A stretch of 64,000 nucleotides of DNA from Entophlyctis helioformis. Its lineage: Eukaryota; Chytridiomycota; Chytridiomycetes; Chytridiales; Chytriomycetaceae. The stretch is taken from contig JAHLKH010000032.1 in the NCBI GenBank assembly GCA_025526915.1, positions 62,001-126,000 of the forward strand, written 5' to 3'. Positions within the stretch are counted from its first letter, which is position 1; the number at the start of each line of letters is the position of its first letter. This document shows positions 11,034-23,900 of the stretch, in pieces. Position numbers and translations under genes: made by a program. The notes under the pieces were generated by a model that was not told the DNA's origin, did not search any database, and was given only the letters and a program-made list of their open reading frames with translations.

Positions 11034-14000
11034 TCATGGCAGGATCTTAATGTCCGTTTCCCAGTCTCCGCCGCCGCCCGGCCCTGTGATTGCAGACACG
11101 GTTGTCTCAAAGACGCTGCAGCTGCCAATCTTGGCAACCGCCATGCGTCGACGCAGCCAGAGCATTTGTCTGAAGATGCTCAGGATCGTGGCATTTTGCT
11201 TGCCTGGTCCAATCAGCCCTTGGCGCATGTATCCAACATAGGTAAAGAAGTCCAAAACGCTTGTCACACGGTCGCGGCAGAATCGGCAGAGCGGCGTCCA
11301 TTCCTTGGAGCCACTTGCGACAGGGACGAGCTTGATCCCGTACTCACAGTCCCGCACGATAGTGCAGACTGTGCAGCGCTCCTTTGGGACGGCAGCGTCT
11401 TGGGACACACCACGTGAATGGCCAGTCGCGTCCTGTGAGGCATTGCCAGATCTGAGGGATGGCGGGAGTTGTGTAACGACGCTGGGCCGTGAGCTTGGAA
11501 TGCTTGCCACGAGTTTGACTTCGCACTGGCCACGCATGGCGCACTCCATCAGCCGCTTTTTGAAGGATAGCGCAAGGCCGACGCCGTATGTGATCTTCGT
11601 GTATCCAGAGACGGGCTGCTGGTACGAGTACCACAGGCACGGCTCGACGTCTTCTGCCATGCACCGTTTCATAAACACAGTCGAGTATGCGGTTGCCAGT
11701 GCCTGTGCAGGCGCCTGAGCCTGGCTTGCAATAGACGTGACGGTCTTGACGTGCTCTTGGAACTCTTGGAAAACAATGCCGTCGACGGCTATGGCCGTCT
11801 CGAACGTGTCGTATCCTGACACAATGGTGTGCGAGTACGCAATCTGACTGCGCTCCGTGTCAAGTGACGGCGGTCTTCCGCCTGTGGGCGATGAACGCGC
11901 CGAGGTAGGCGCGATGCTGTTGGATGTCGACAATGCGCTCATGCTTTGGACGCTGCTTGCACCGGGACTGCCCACGCCTCCGGGGCTTAGCCCTGTGCCG
12001 GTCATGGTGATTTGTATGCCGACAGTGGTGATCGCGCTGACTGTATCGGCCGCCCATGCCGAAGTGGCGACTGATCCTGCTCCACCACTGCCGCCGGCCA
12101 GTGCACCAGCCAAACTCGAGACGGCTGCACCACTATTGCTGCTGCCGCTGCTGCTGTGCTCGTGATGTGCAGTAAACGTGCTGGTTTGCATCTGCGACCC
12201 CTGCAGGTCGTACAGCAGCTTCTTGAGCCCCTTCATCTCGTCTTGCGCTGTTGCAAGTTTCCGAACAATGGTTTGGTACTTGTTGTTGAGCGACTTGTAC
12301 GCCTTCTCGGTCTCGTCTTGCTGGCGTGCGTGGTCGGCCACAAGCCTGTTTGCCTGATCAAACAGCTGTGACGTCAGCTCCTCGAGCTCCTGGTCCATGA
12401 CTTCCTTGGAGCGGATGATGCGCTTCTTGGCATTGGCCTCGCTGTTGCGCTCCATTTCCAGACGCTGGCACAGGACTTGCAGATCCTTGATCTGGTCGTT
12501 GAGATGATCGATGCGCAACATGTGGTCTCGGCACGATTCGCATTTGGACTTTTTGGGGCTTGATGCGACCGCATTTGGCGAGTCTGTCGCACTAGACAGA
12601 TCGCCTTCGTCGGCATCGTCTTGATCCTTGGCTGCAGCCACGTTCGTTCTTGATCCTCGAAGGCTGGAACTGGCCGTATGGCCGCCAGGATTGGCCGAAA
12701 GTCCATCCAACGGGCTATTGGTGTTGCTGGCTCGCTGGATCGGACGAGAGCTGCTCGATATCGTCAAGCCCGCTGCTGCACTCTCCGACCTTGAGGATTC
12801 TGTGCGCTGGCGCCTTGGCGATGAGATTGAATCGGCACGTCGACCAAGAGGCGAGTCGCGAGTCATATCCGGCGTGTTGAGCAGTGCAAGCGATTCGTTT
12901 TCGGGGAGCGTCAGACGCGGCGTGCTTGCAGAAAAGTACGTGCCGTTCTCGATGCTCTTGACCGCCTTTTGAGCAGACAGCAGGAAGTTGAGCGCCAGAC
13001 GCATGCATTCCAGACACTGCCCTTCCAACTGCGTCGACGCTGCCGGGAGTGCCTGTTTTGGAATGGCGTCTGCTGCGAGCGCCTTTTGTGCCTGCTGTCT
13101 CTCTGCCAGTCTTGCCGGGTTGTTTGCGCCTCCAGCAGACGTGCTTGTCGAATGCCCACCGGCTGCCGTGTCCAGCTTTGTGCTTGCACTGGCGACTGGT
13201 GTCGATGCTGCAAACCCGCTGAACGGAGTCATGGACAGATGACGCGTCCGAGGTGTTGGAGTGGGATCCGGATCAAGGTGGCTGGCTGTTGGCTGCTGAG
13301 GCTGCTGCCCGCCATAAGAGTAGGCTGGTTGGGCCGATGCTGCTGCGGAACGCCCTGCGTCAGCAATGGCTGCCGTGAGTGCCGAGAACGGATCAGCGCC
13401 CTCGCTGCCGTTGAGCCAGTCTTCGTAGCTCAAGAGCGGCTTTCCAAGAAAGAGTGCTGCTTCCTTGAGCGCAAACTCGTAGCGGTTCAGCTTGATGCGC
13501 TGGACATCGAGTAGTTGATTCTTTTTGGCGATGGTCTCGAGCAGTCCCTCTGTTTCCTTTTGATGTTCGGCAGTAAGATCCTGCAAGGCGTGTGTGCCAT
13601 GAGCGAGATGAAGATGTCAAGGCGGACCGACGGCCGACCAAACAATCGCCAGCCGGCCATTTGGAACGCGGCACGATGAGGGATGCGGCAATGGCCGTAC
13701 CCAACGTGGCAAAAGTAGTCGGCCATTGCAGCGGCGGCGATGGCGAGCCAGACGGGCATCGCATGGACAGCGCACGTATTGGCACACGGAGGAGCGGCCA
13801 TGTTAGTTTCGCAGAATCAGCAGGTGCGGAGCGGCTGCGCAGGTGGCTGTAATGCCAAACCGCGATGGCTTTGGCTGGCATTCGCTTGCCGATGCAACAA
13901 TGGGACAGCCAAGTGCAATGGCCGCAGGTCTCGGCGGCATTCAGAAGAGAGAACTCGGACGCTGCGGGCATACCTGTATCTCGGCTTCGAGTTGCTCGAC

Positions 14001-14096
14001 GGTACGTGGTGCTGCTGCTGGTGCTGCTGCTGGCTGGATCTCGCCACCTGCCGAAGCTGCAAAGGCTGGTTGGTTTGGCGCGCTTGCAACTTCCAT
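11034..14096 (-). CDS. Sec2/Rabin8-family Rab guanine-nucleotide exchange factor, two exons, 889 aa
   Basis: Exon 1 (14096-13974, 41 codons, starting MEVASAPNQPAF) joins exon 2 (13580-11034) in phase 0 over a 393-bp intron. The join makes a continuous coiled-coil start: VEQLEAEIQ then DLTAEHQKETEGLL. A second coiled coil, about residues 386-506, contains the Sec2/Rabin8 GEF signature EELTSQLFDQANRLVADH. The C-terminal domain (about 646-889) resembles the Rabin8/GRAB C-terminus: FMKRCMAEDVEPCLWYS, CTIVRDCEYGIKLVP, RVTSVLDFFTYVGYMRQGL and RRRMAVAKIGSC. Sec2p activates Sec4 in exocytosis, and Rabin8 activates Rab8 for ciliary membrane delivery. Both may apply in a zoosporic fungus. The linkers are Ser/Ala-rich. 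The two-domain architecture is closer to animal Rabin8 than to yeast Sec2, which is an inference. Confidence 0.87.
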
Positions 14097-14151
14097 CGAG
14101 ATGCGGCAAGATCACACAAGTGAAGTTTCCAAAGGATGTCACTATATTTGA

Positions 14152-17100
14152 TCAGTCGTCGCCACAGATGAACACAATACTGCCGTCGGAGTGGCCGCCG
14201 TTTGGCAGTGGCGGCATGCCGTGGTCGTATGGCCACTGCCCTTGGGCAGCAAACAAATCGCGGCCATTTGCATCATCCTGCTGCTGCTGCTGCTGCTTGC
14301 GATCGCCATTGCCACTCACACGACCAGAAGGCTCGCCAGTGGCACTCACGCCAAGTCCGTCCAGCGCAGTCTTCGAGGGATGCGGCCCTGTACTTGTTCC
14401 CCGTCTAGACCTTGCCTGGGAAGTAGCGAGAGACGCAGCAAACGACGATCCAGACAACTGTACAGCACGGATCGAGTCAAAGAGTTCATCGACGGCGTCT
14501 CGGTTGGAGAACGCCAGGTCCCACCAGTACGCCACGCGTTCTGTGCGCGTGGACGAGGGGATCGACTTGAGCGCCGATGTTGGCGTGGGCGGGTCAAGGT
14601 CTGCGCTGTCTGCATTGCTTGGGGTGGAGATCCTTTCGCCAAAGATGATGCGCACCCACCAGAACCACCCACCGGCCGTCCCGCTTTGCTCATCCACAGT
14701 CGTGCGAGCAGAGTCGATCCCAAAGTAGCCCAGAAAGCCGTTCTGGAGCGCTTCTCCAAGACCGCGGAAATCGGCAGATGCCCCCTCGCCCGGAAGTCCA
14801 AGAGCAGAGTCGATCCGCCACGTGCGCCATCGCTCAACGCGCAGGATATCCTTGACTCTGCCAACCCCAAGAATGTGCTCAAACTGTGGCACGATGTCGG
14901 CAACGTATCCCTTGCCGCCGTGTTCTTGAGACAGACCGGGCAGAACGGTGTCGATCCGGCCGTTGATCGACGGATGAGGCGTGTACTCGAGCGGCATAAT
15001 GAGGGGAGGCCAGACATCCAGCCGCTCTGCAAGGACGTAGATGTAGTCGCATGTGCCAACGACCGAAACGTGCTCCAGCTTGACGCTACGCGTCGCAGAC
15101 TCTGCAACAGGGCGGAGGTAGCGTAGGAAACAGCCGACAGAATAGAACCGCAGAAAGTCAAAGTCGACCTTGGTGACTTCTGCCACGGCAGCCGGATCAT
15201 GCTCATTCGGCGAAATAGCAAGCAGGGGATCTGTGGTTGTGTCCAGGGCGGAACGGGAGGGCGACGCCCACACGCTGTCGTATGACAAGATGCGAACGTC
15301 CTTGCTGCCAGTCGTCAGAAACACGCTGCTTTGAAGGTTGCGCAGTGTCGACTCGATGTCCTGATTGACCGGGTTGCCCAGCTGCAGCAAGTGCTGGTGC
15401 TGGTTGGGCGGCACAGCGTCGCGAAGCTCGTGCATATGCGTTGTGAAGTAGTCGACAATCTGAGTGGATGACGTCCGCGATCGCGTCAAGAACACCCACG
15501 AGAGGATCCTTGGCTTGACGGCGGGTTTGCTGCTTCGAGACGGGACTCTGCTTGCCGTCGCAGATCCGTTGGCCGCGCCAAGCGATGGATTTGGAGTGCC
15601 AGAAACCGCTGGATCGGCAGAATCTGATGATGCGGCAGCAGCCTGTGCAGGTCTTGACGAACTGGCCGCGTTTGGCTGCTGGCTGACGCGGAAAACGACA
15701 TGTTGGCGACTCGGGCCAACATCAACACGCGCAACGTCAGCGTGCGTGAACTTGGTCACGAGACCAAGCAGACTGGATGGGTCGAGATATGAGGTCTGTT
15801 CATCTTTGAGCGGGAGCTTTAGGTTGAACAGCGAGAAGAGCGGCCGGAAGATGTAGACGGCGGCGGTAGTCAACAAAAGGTAACCTGGAGATGTCGGAGG
15901 GGCGATGGGATTGAGGCTTGCATCGTTTGATGATAAGGAGCGAATGAGAGATCGTATGGCACCGCCAAAGAGGCGCGATGCTGCCGAGCGAGACGCAGTG
16001 GGCGAAGCCGCGTATGAGGCCGCAAGGTCAGACACCTGCACGGCGTGAGACGTGAGCAAACATTGGCAAACCTCAAACCACGCCGAATGGCTTGTTGCAG
16101 ACGGCATCCGAGAAACGACTGGACAGCAAAGCAAAACTTACAAAGGGTGTGTTTTGGCATAGATAGCTTCCAGGGATCCACGCAATGATGCGCTCAGACT
16201 CACTAAGCACGTTGAGCTTCAGGTATAGTTGCAAAGAGTTTGTCATGTTCAGGAACGGTAAGAGCGGTGTCGACATGAGCTCCTCTGCGGCAATCTGCTG
16301 CTGGAGATCGTAAAGCTGGTTTGGGGACGTTGGGATGCTGTGGCGAGAAAAGCCTCCGCTGCGACTCGATCGTGATGCAGAGCTTGAGCGAGCATAGCGC
16401 AGCCCTTGCCTTGCAAACACTGGCCGTGCAAGCGACATTTGAGACGGCGACGAAGACCGCGGCAGTGGCGTTGGCGTGCCGATGGTGACTCGTGTGATGT
16501 TGGGCGGTGTTCTAATGACAGCAGGATATGGCGAGATCTTGGCAGCAGAGGACACAGAGCGAGACGTCGAGACGTCAATCTGGCTCAGTTCCTTGGCAGA
16601 CCCATACGAGACGTCAATGCCGGGGATGCTTGTCAGTGGCTGTCTGGCGGGAGACGCTAGTGGCTGCGCGAGTGGTGGGAAAGGCGGCGGGGACGAGGAA
16701 AATGCGGCGGCCGCACTCAGTTCTCTCGACTGCAACGACGACGATCTAGCCATGGCATTCAAGGGTGCAGGCGAGGCACCGCGCGCGCCGTTTGCCGTGT
16801 CTGGGCCAGCAGTCGCGGCCGCAGTTGGCGTGGCAGCGCCTGTGGCACCGACGGTAGCGGTATCTGACAACGAAGAGGCGCCAGAGACGTCGACAGCGAT
16901 CTGCTTGAAGACACGCACATACGGGCCGTGTGATCGCAGCTTGCGTTCAATCTCCCGCAGCGATGACACTGGATCTGACGCTGTGGACACATCGGCATCT
17001 GACGATGGCTGCACCGATGACGATGACGACGTAGCAGCAGCGGCCTGCTCCGTGGAAAGAGAAGGATCGGCATGGGCAGTGGGCGATAGGGCAGATGCAG

Positions 17101-17779
17101 AGGCCCCTATCGGCGACGGCGTTGCTGGCGAAGAGATGCCAGCCTTGTCAGCAGCAGGCAGAGCCGTTGCCCGTGCCGACGAAGCGGAGGCAAGCGCAGA
17201 TCCGGTCTTGGTCGTATCAGCGGTGGGCTGGAGCACGGTTGCTGTTGCAGCACCCAGGAGAGCTGGCGTCGGCGTGGGTGCTGGCAGGTCCTGGCTGGCG
17301 GCCGACGACCTCGGCGACACAACAGTCGATGAGCCAGGCGTGCCGGCGGCAGAGCCAGCAGCGCTTGTTGCGCCGATGCCCGTGATGCTGCCCGTCACCG
17401 ATGCCGCCGACAGCCGAGTGCCAGACAGCGACGCCGTGTGGGACTGTGGGCGGCCCGTGGACCTGCGGCTGGCATGCTGCGCCTTCGTCTTGCCGGCGCT
17501 GCGGCTGATGACGACCGAGCCACCGTCGGTGCCGTCCGCTGTGCCGTCCGAGCCAGCCGATGCTTCCGCACGGACGTCGGCGCTGCTGCTGCCGTTGGAG
17601 CCGTGCTGGTGGTCGTGCTCGTCGGCCGCGCCGGTGGTGCTGTGCAGCGACACGCGGGCAGCAGAGGCCTCGTCGTCGAGCCTGCGCAAGAGCGAGCTGC
17701 GCATGCGTGTGCCGCCCACGGCCGAGCCCGCACCGTGGTCTGCGTGGTCTGCGTGGTCTGCGCTGCTGTTGTCTGCCAT
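14152..17779 (-). CDS. Unidentified 1,173-aa protein with a membrane segment, two exons
   Basis: Exon 1 (17779-16142) and exon 2 (16035-14152) join in phase 0 over a 106-bp intron with GTAAGT and CAG borders; the junction reads CQNTPF then VSDLAASY. The first 450 residues or so are Ser/Ala/Thr-rich and probably disordered. A better-ordered stretch follows, with LYDLQQQIAAEELMSTPLLP and ESERIIAWIPGSYL. Exon 2 carries a hydrophobic segment, GYLLLTTAAVYIFRPLFSLF, that could span a membrane. After it come globular-looking parts such as FDFLRFYSVGCFLRYLRP and GWFWWVRIIFGERI. The end is QQQQQQ-containing. I do not recognise the family. Two separate genes are possible, but the matching phase and good splice sites favour one. 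It is transcribed away from the giant coiled-coil gene at 17940. Confidence 0.65.
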
Positions 17780-17939
17780 GCAAGCGACTTGAACGCGCGA
17801 GGCAACCTTGCTCCAAGTCCATCAACGCGTCGTCGACACGAACACACGAGTGTTGAACGGCCGAGCGAGCGAGCGAGCGAGCGTATCTGAAGAGTGCCAG
17901 CATAGAGCAGCCCACACACACGTCTCCACTACGCAGGCC
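17780..17939. promoter_or_regulatory. 160-bp divergent intergenic region
   Basis: This short gap separates the starts of two divergent genes: the unidentified membrane protein (minus, start 17779) and the giant coiled-coil protein (plus, start 17940). It must hold both promoters and leaders. It contains a GAGC tandem run at about 17862-17881. No TATA box is obvious. Confidence 0.55.
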
Positions 17940-20900
17940 ATGTCAAGTCAGGCTGCATTGGGTGCCGCTGGCGCCGCTGGAGGCGGACAGGCTGTCCAGT
18001 CGTCCGCTGCAGGTGCGACTGTCGCTGCCGCTACTGCCGACGGCATCGGCGCTGTCGGCAACAACAGCGGCAGCAGCATCAGCAACAACGCCGGCCTGGC
18101 TCAGACAGAGGGCGTCGAGTCGGTTGCCCACAGAGTCGAAAGCGAGATTCCAGACGAGCTCAAGGAGTACCCGCCGCCCGAGTCGCTCGTGTCGCTGGAC
18201 AGACAGATGGACGCTGTAAGCCCACGCCCACGCCATCTCGTCCCTTGCCGTGTCCTGCAGACGCGTGCAAATGTACCGAGATGCACACGCTTGTGGCACA
18301 CGACGCCTGCTCATCCGCCTGCTCACCCGCTTGTGGTTTCTGGTTTCTGCCTCTCATGCGCAGCTGCTGGACGACATCCGAATCCTCCTCGATGCACGCA
18401 ACAAGGAATTCCAAATCACAGGCGAAAGTCGCAACAGGATGCCGCTCTTTCCCATGATCAGGTACCCCACTTTTATGCCGCCTTGCATCACGAACATGCT
18501 GTCTGGCAAGCTGCATAGCCTCGACATTGATCTCATAGCCCTTCACTCGTGCTGTTGCCATTCTGCTCCTTGTCTCGCAGCAAATACGAGGTCTACAAGA
18601 GTGCCAGAAAGGACAATGTTGAAGGAATCCTCAAGGTCGAGATGCCTTCTCGCAAAGTCAGCGCGAGCGAAGTCATTCAGAAAGAGGTATCCAATCTCTT
18701 TGACGTCTTCTTCTAGAGATACAGACCTAATCCGTCGTACACTCTGCAAGATCAAACACTACTGGAGCGTTGAAGATCAGTTTGAGGGTGACCGCATGTT
18801 TGACCTCCTCCTTCAGTTTTTTGACGATCGGGCAAGACGGCTGCTTGCCGAGACGCATCTGCTGGTCTCGCGATGGAGCCGATTCTGTAAGTAGACTCGT
18901 TCTCGTGATCCATGCTTGAGCAGTCATTCTGACCAACAACAGGCCGCACGTCATTTGACGTGAGCCGATTCTACGATGTGTTCAAGCGACGACACGATTA
19001 TCTGCGGGTAGAGTTCACAGATACGGCAAACAGGTTTGAGCGGCTGTTTTCGCTCAACCAGCTTCGCGTCCAAAAGAAACGGGCCGATCATGTGAGCTGG
19101 CCTCGCCATGTCTTCTTCATTCATTCTTGTTTGATATGGGCTGACATCAGCCCGCGCCAATCGCATTGCTGCATGGTTGCCAAGGCTGCCGAGGAAGCCG
19201 CGCGAATCGAGGCTGAGCGACGTGGAATGGCCGTCATGAAAAACAGATTCAATGCTGTTGCTCAGAAGAAGGCCGACATCAAGGCTGCTGAAGAACGCGA
19301 AGACGCGAGAAGCGGTAAGGCGTTCGTGCACGAGGCTCCTCGCAATCAGCGAATTTTGCCCTGACTAAACGCCTTCGTCTTTATGCTGCTTTTATTCAGG
19401 CTTCTCGGCACTTGCCGACGAGCTATCCTTGTTTGGACCACCAGAGGTTCCTGACAACCCTGGCTTTGAAGTTGGCGACCTGGCCATCTATCTGCGCTGG
19501 CTGATCAGCACGGACAAGGAACGTCGCGACTTTAACGTCTTTGTCTCGAGAGGAAAGCTGATTGCACAGTCTGACAGAGAGCAGCTTGTCGCAGACTATC
19601 GCTTTCTTGGCACGCTCAAACCCGGCGACGACCTGGCCGACTCTCTTGAAAGCTTTGACGGCCTGAACGCGTACGGTTTCTGTGCTGCATGGTCCTTTTA
19701 CGAGTGGGTCGCTGAAAAGCCGTCTGACATCCTGCAGGTACATTGAGCAGCCTCCTCTCAAGACCTCCAAGCTGGAAGACTTCATCACAGAATACGATCT
19801 GCTCGTGTCACACTGGAAAGTCGAGACGCCCATCAACCAGGAGGACGGGCGTCCATTTGCGTACGAGATCGACTCCAAGTTCTTCAACAACTTTGCTGAG
19901 CAAACCATGGAGATGTCGCTGGCTCCATACGAAACGATGACCTCGGTCAATGAGAGCGGCGACTCGGGCGAGAAGAACAGCGCAACGCAGTATGCTGGTA
20001 ACAGCGGCCTTGATTCATTCACGTCGTCGCTCAGCGGGATCTCTGGCTACACGCAAAGGGGCCACAAAGGTTGGTCTGGAGCGGTTGTGATGGTGCATGT
20101 TTCGGCGTCCCGCCCCACTTTCTAATGTATATCTGCAGTCGTCAAGTTTCCCAAACTGCGCCGTGCCAACTGGCTTGATGCAATCACCCTTGTTCCAGAG
20201 TTTGATGTCTGGCAAGAGGCATACCACAACAAGCTTGCTCATGTATGGATAGTTGGCGCCATGTGCTTGCAATCACATCCATCCACTGACTAATCTCGCT
20301 TGTTCCTGTTGGGCAGCTCAAGGAGACCGACATGGAGTTGCGTCTGGAGCACGATCTGCTTTTGTCGTCAGACCACGAGTACGTGGGGACGCAGCTCAAA
20401 GATACAGCCAAGCGCATCTGGGAAAGCGCCGCAACGCTGCCAAACTCCAAGCCCATCACTATCAAGATCTCCATCATCCCGCAGCAACGCGAGTACAAGC
20501 CGACCGACGCGGGCGAGTCTCGCCTTCCAAAGATGTTTGACTTTGGCATCAAGATCCCGGTTGCTCGCGAAGAAGTGCAGAGCTCAGAGATTCTAGCGTC
20601 CAAGAAGAAAGACTATGGCATGATCCTCAAGGCGAACGAGGATAACCGCAAGCTGGAAATGGAGCTGATGAATGCTGATCCCGGCCGTAACTCTGAGAAC
20701 GGCAACATGGTCAATGTAAGTGCACGTTGACTGATACATGCGCATGCCTGAGCGCGCTCTCATTTTTGAATCTCATTCATGCCCCGTAGCCGACCATTGC
20801 AACTGTGTTTGCAGAGCACGAGGTGCTGGCGTATCTGCAGTTGCGCTTCGTCAAGATCCGCCAGGTGCGCGTCAAACTGCTGCGCCAGTTCAACTTTTTG

Positions 20901-23900
20901 CGCAGCGTTGAGAAGCGGCTGAACATGGATGTGAGTGGAAACGGCATGGCGCAGTGCATGAGCCGGCATGCATTGAATCTGACTGTAGTTGTGCCTCATT
21001 CAGCAACTGCGCGTTGAGAGACAAAAGTCGCGCGAAGATCTAAACGACACGTCCCTTCTTGTCGCGCGAATGTATGCATGGACTGATGGTCATGCATGCA
21101 TGTCATTGCAGGCTTTCTAACCACAATGTGCACTTGACAACTGGCCAGGTGGCGTCAAGCAGAGTTTGTGGATATGAGCTCGCTCTCCAACGAGCCTGGA
21201 AAGACAAAGCCAGTGGCAGGAGGCGAGAATGCGTCTTCGTCAACTTTAGGAACGCCTCCAGTGAACGATATGAACACTGAAGACATCCGCATGGTTGTCA
21301 ATGACAAGATCCAGGTCACTGACCCAAAAGGCGTCTCGTTTGTGTATGGTAAGAATGCATGGCCGGGGGATGCCATCTACGGGTCTCTTTTCACCGCTAA
21401 TCGCACTCTATCCAGATGTGGCCATGTCAGACATGGAGCAGTTTGAGAGCGAGATGATGAAGATCTTGACGCTGTACATCAACGCGAGTCGGACCGACGA
21501 CCACATCTCGCCCGAGTACCTGGACGAGCTACGGTTCCGCACAGCCAACCGTCGCAGTAAGTGCCGAGAAACTGATCAAGTTTGGGAGTTGACTCTGTCT
21601 GATCCACCTCTTACGTTTGCGATCTTCATACATACAGCCGAGATTGCGAATGTGACGTACTTGAATCCGCCTGTTGACCGGTCTCAGATGATGCTGGAAT
21701 ACTACGAGGCACACCTGACCTACCAGTACGAAAAGATCGAGCTCATCAACGGGTACCTAGAGGCCTACGAGAATATCACCGAGATGGACCGCGCAAAGGA
21801 GATTGCACAAATCATCACCAACATCATTCACATGAAGCCACGCCTCAACTTTGATGTGAGTCAGGCAGGATGGAGGTTTGGAAGATTGGGTGGCTGACGA
21901 TGCGCTGTCATCGCAGGAACGGTACTTTAGCCGCTGTTTCACGCAAAGCGCCAAGGCATTTGAGCTCCATTCGCAGCTTGTTGTGAACACAATCAGGCAT
22001 CTGACGGCATCGCAGCGTGTTTGGTGTAAACGCTACACAGCAAGGTGGCCACACAAGCATGCAACCAAGGCAGTTGATGTTCTACTGACATGCGACGATG
22101 ATGACAATGGATAGGTCGAAACCGAGACACTCTAAAGTTCCAGAAGGCGATCGCCGGGAAACAAGCGGGAGTGGCGAAAAGACAGCGTCAGGAAGGCAGA
22201 ACCAAGGATCGCAGCATGGAATCCAGCCTGGCGGCAAGGATGCCGGTGATGATCCCAATGAGCGGTCCCCCGAGTCCTTCTTTGACTCGATCCTTCGCAC
22301 CGGCTTGCCCCACGTCGAAGGTACGTGCTGGACATGAGGATCCCGCGGTTTGTTTGCAAGTGCTGTAGTGCCACTGACGCTTCGCGCCACATGCAGACCC
22401 AGATCAACCGACAGCAGTGATGCACCATCCGGAAATCACTGTGCAGCTGACAGAGGTTGTCCCTGCGCTGGAGAACCTCATCTACGTATGGAACATGGTG
22501 CAGAGCACGTCGGCAGAGCTGTGCGACATTGTCGATTCGCTTGAGCCTGAACAGACGTGCTCCAAAAACGTTGTTGACTGTGTGACCCTCAAGTGGCTCA
22601 ATGTAAGTTGGTTGTGATGAGATCGCCGGGGACCCAGTAAAACGCTCACCGCAACCATTGCTACAGTCCCACTGGGAATCCATGGCAGACCACAAGTTCC
22701 AGATGCCTGCGCGCACACGCCGCATCGTTGGCAACTTGGACTCTAATGTCTGGCTGCACAATCCGTACTTGCCCGACGCGCTCCTGAGCGAGTACTACGT
22801 GCCGTATGATCAGACGGACGAGGGGACGTACAAGTCGCTGGGCGTGCAGCTGTCCGCACCATCGTACTACACCGATGCTAGTTTCCAGGCAAACGGCAGA
22901 GAGATTCTGTATCGGGCTATCAAAGTCATCATTCTTCGCGGGCGGCTCCTTCGCGTGTGGATGGAGTCTGAGCACTGGCGCAAGACGTACGAGTCGCAGT
23001 TTGCGCAGATGGGTGTCAACAAAGCCAACTATTGCGGCCGACTCGGGCCGCTGCGATTCGACGCGGGCAACGCATCATCGCCAAGTGGCGATGGCGAGGC
23101 TGCAGAGGTGCGCGGCAGCCAATGATGTTGCCGAAATGGCTTAGTGCTGACAAGGTTGGGTACGTTGTGCTTCAGGAAGACGCAGAGGAAGGTGGAGGCG
23201 GGCCAAGCGAGAACGTCAACGACTCGGAGGAGGATCTGTCGGATGCATCCAAGAACACCAACGCGCTCAAGTTTGGGCCGCTTGCCATTTCCGAGCTGGA
23301 CGAGCTTCAGAACGGATTTGACGTGCACTCGTTCCAGGGGATCGCAAGTCTGATGCGACCAGCAGGCATATTGCGTCTCAAGCAGGCACTAAAGGTGTGC
23401 ATGAGTGGCTGGCCATGCATGATGCTCTGAACCGAAGCTCACTGCAAGTCTTGCATGGGGGCAGATACAACTGCTTGAAAAGAACTGGCTCATGGCAGCT
23501 GCTGAGCTGCAGAACTTGCTTCTGGGCGAGATTCACAGCGCCATCCTCAAGGGTAAAAAGCCAGGGCAGCCAGATGATGTCCGCAAGTCACAGGCACGGT
23601 CAAGTGGAGTCAACAAGAGCACCGAGGACGTGCAGGCTAATGGCGGATTTGACGTGGACTACCGCACACTCGTGACCACCAACTTGGGAAAGAAGAAGCA
23701 TCTTCGCAGGATCTTGCTTGCCGAGTACTCAAAAGAGTATGCCACGCTTGCATTGTGCAATCGCTGCGACACATCCCGCGCTGGTACGATAATGGCTCAT
23801 GATTTTGGATCTGCACAGGTACAAGTCTCTGCTCAACCAAGATATCACCGAGAACCAGAAGGAGCAAGCTCTCGGCAAGTTCAAGGTGAGTGAGTGTGAT

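Noticed and set aside
16080..16260. TMEM209-like domain around the end of exon 1 of the unidentified membrane protein
   Set aside because: The LLPFLN...YLKLN stretch recalls TMEM209 loosely, but the expected following motifs are absent, so no name was given.
16476..17792. 438-residue plus-strand Ala/Asp-rich open frame
   Set aside because: Antisense to the first exon of the unidentified membrane protein. It is repetitive with no folded-looking part. The minus frame has a good splice join, but certainty is moderate.
23108..23154. Frameshift between the exons around 23.1 kb
   Set aside because: A 47-bp GT-AG intron with a CTGAC near its end restores the frame, so an intron was preferred. The branch site is, however, unusually close to the acceptor.
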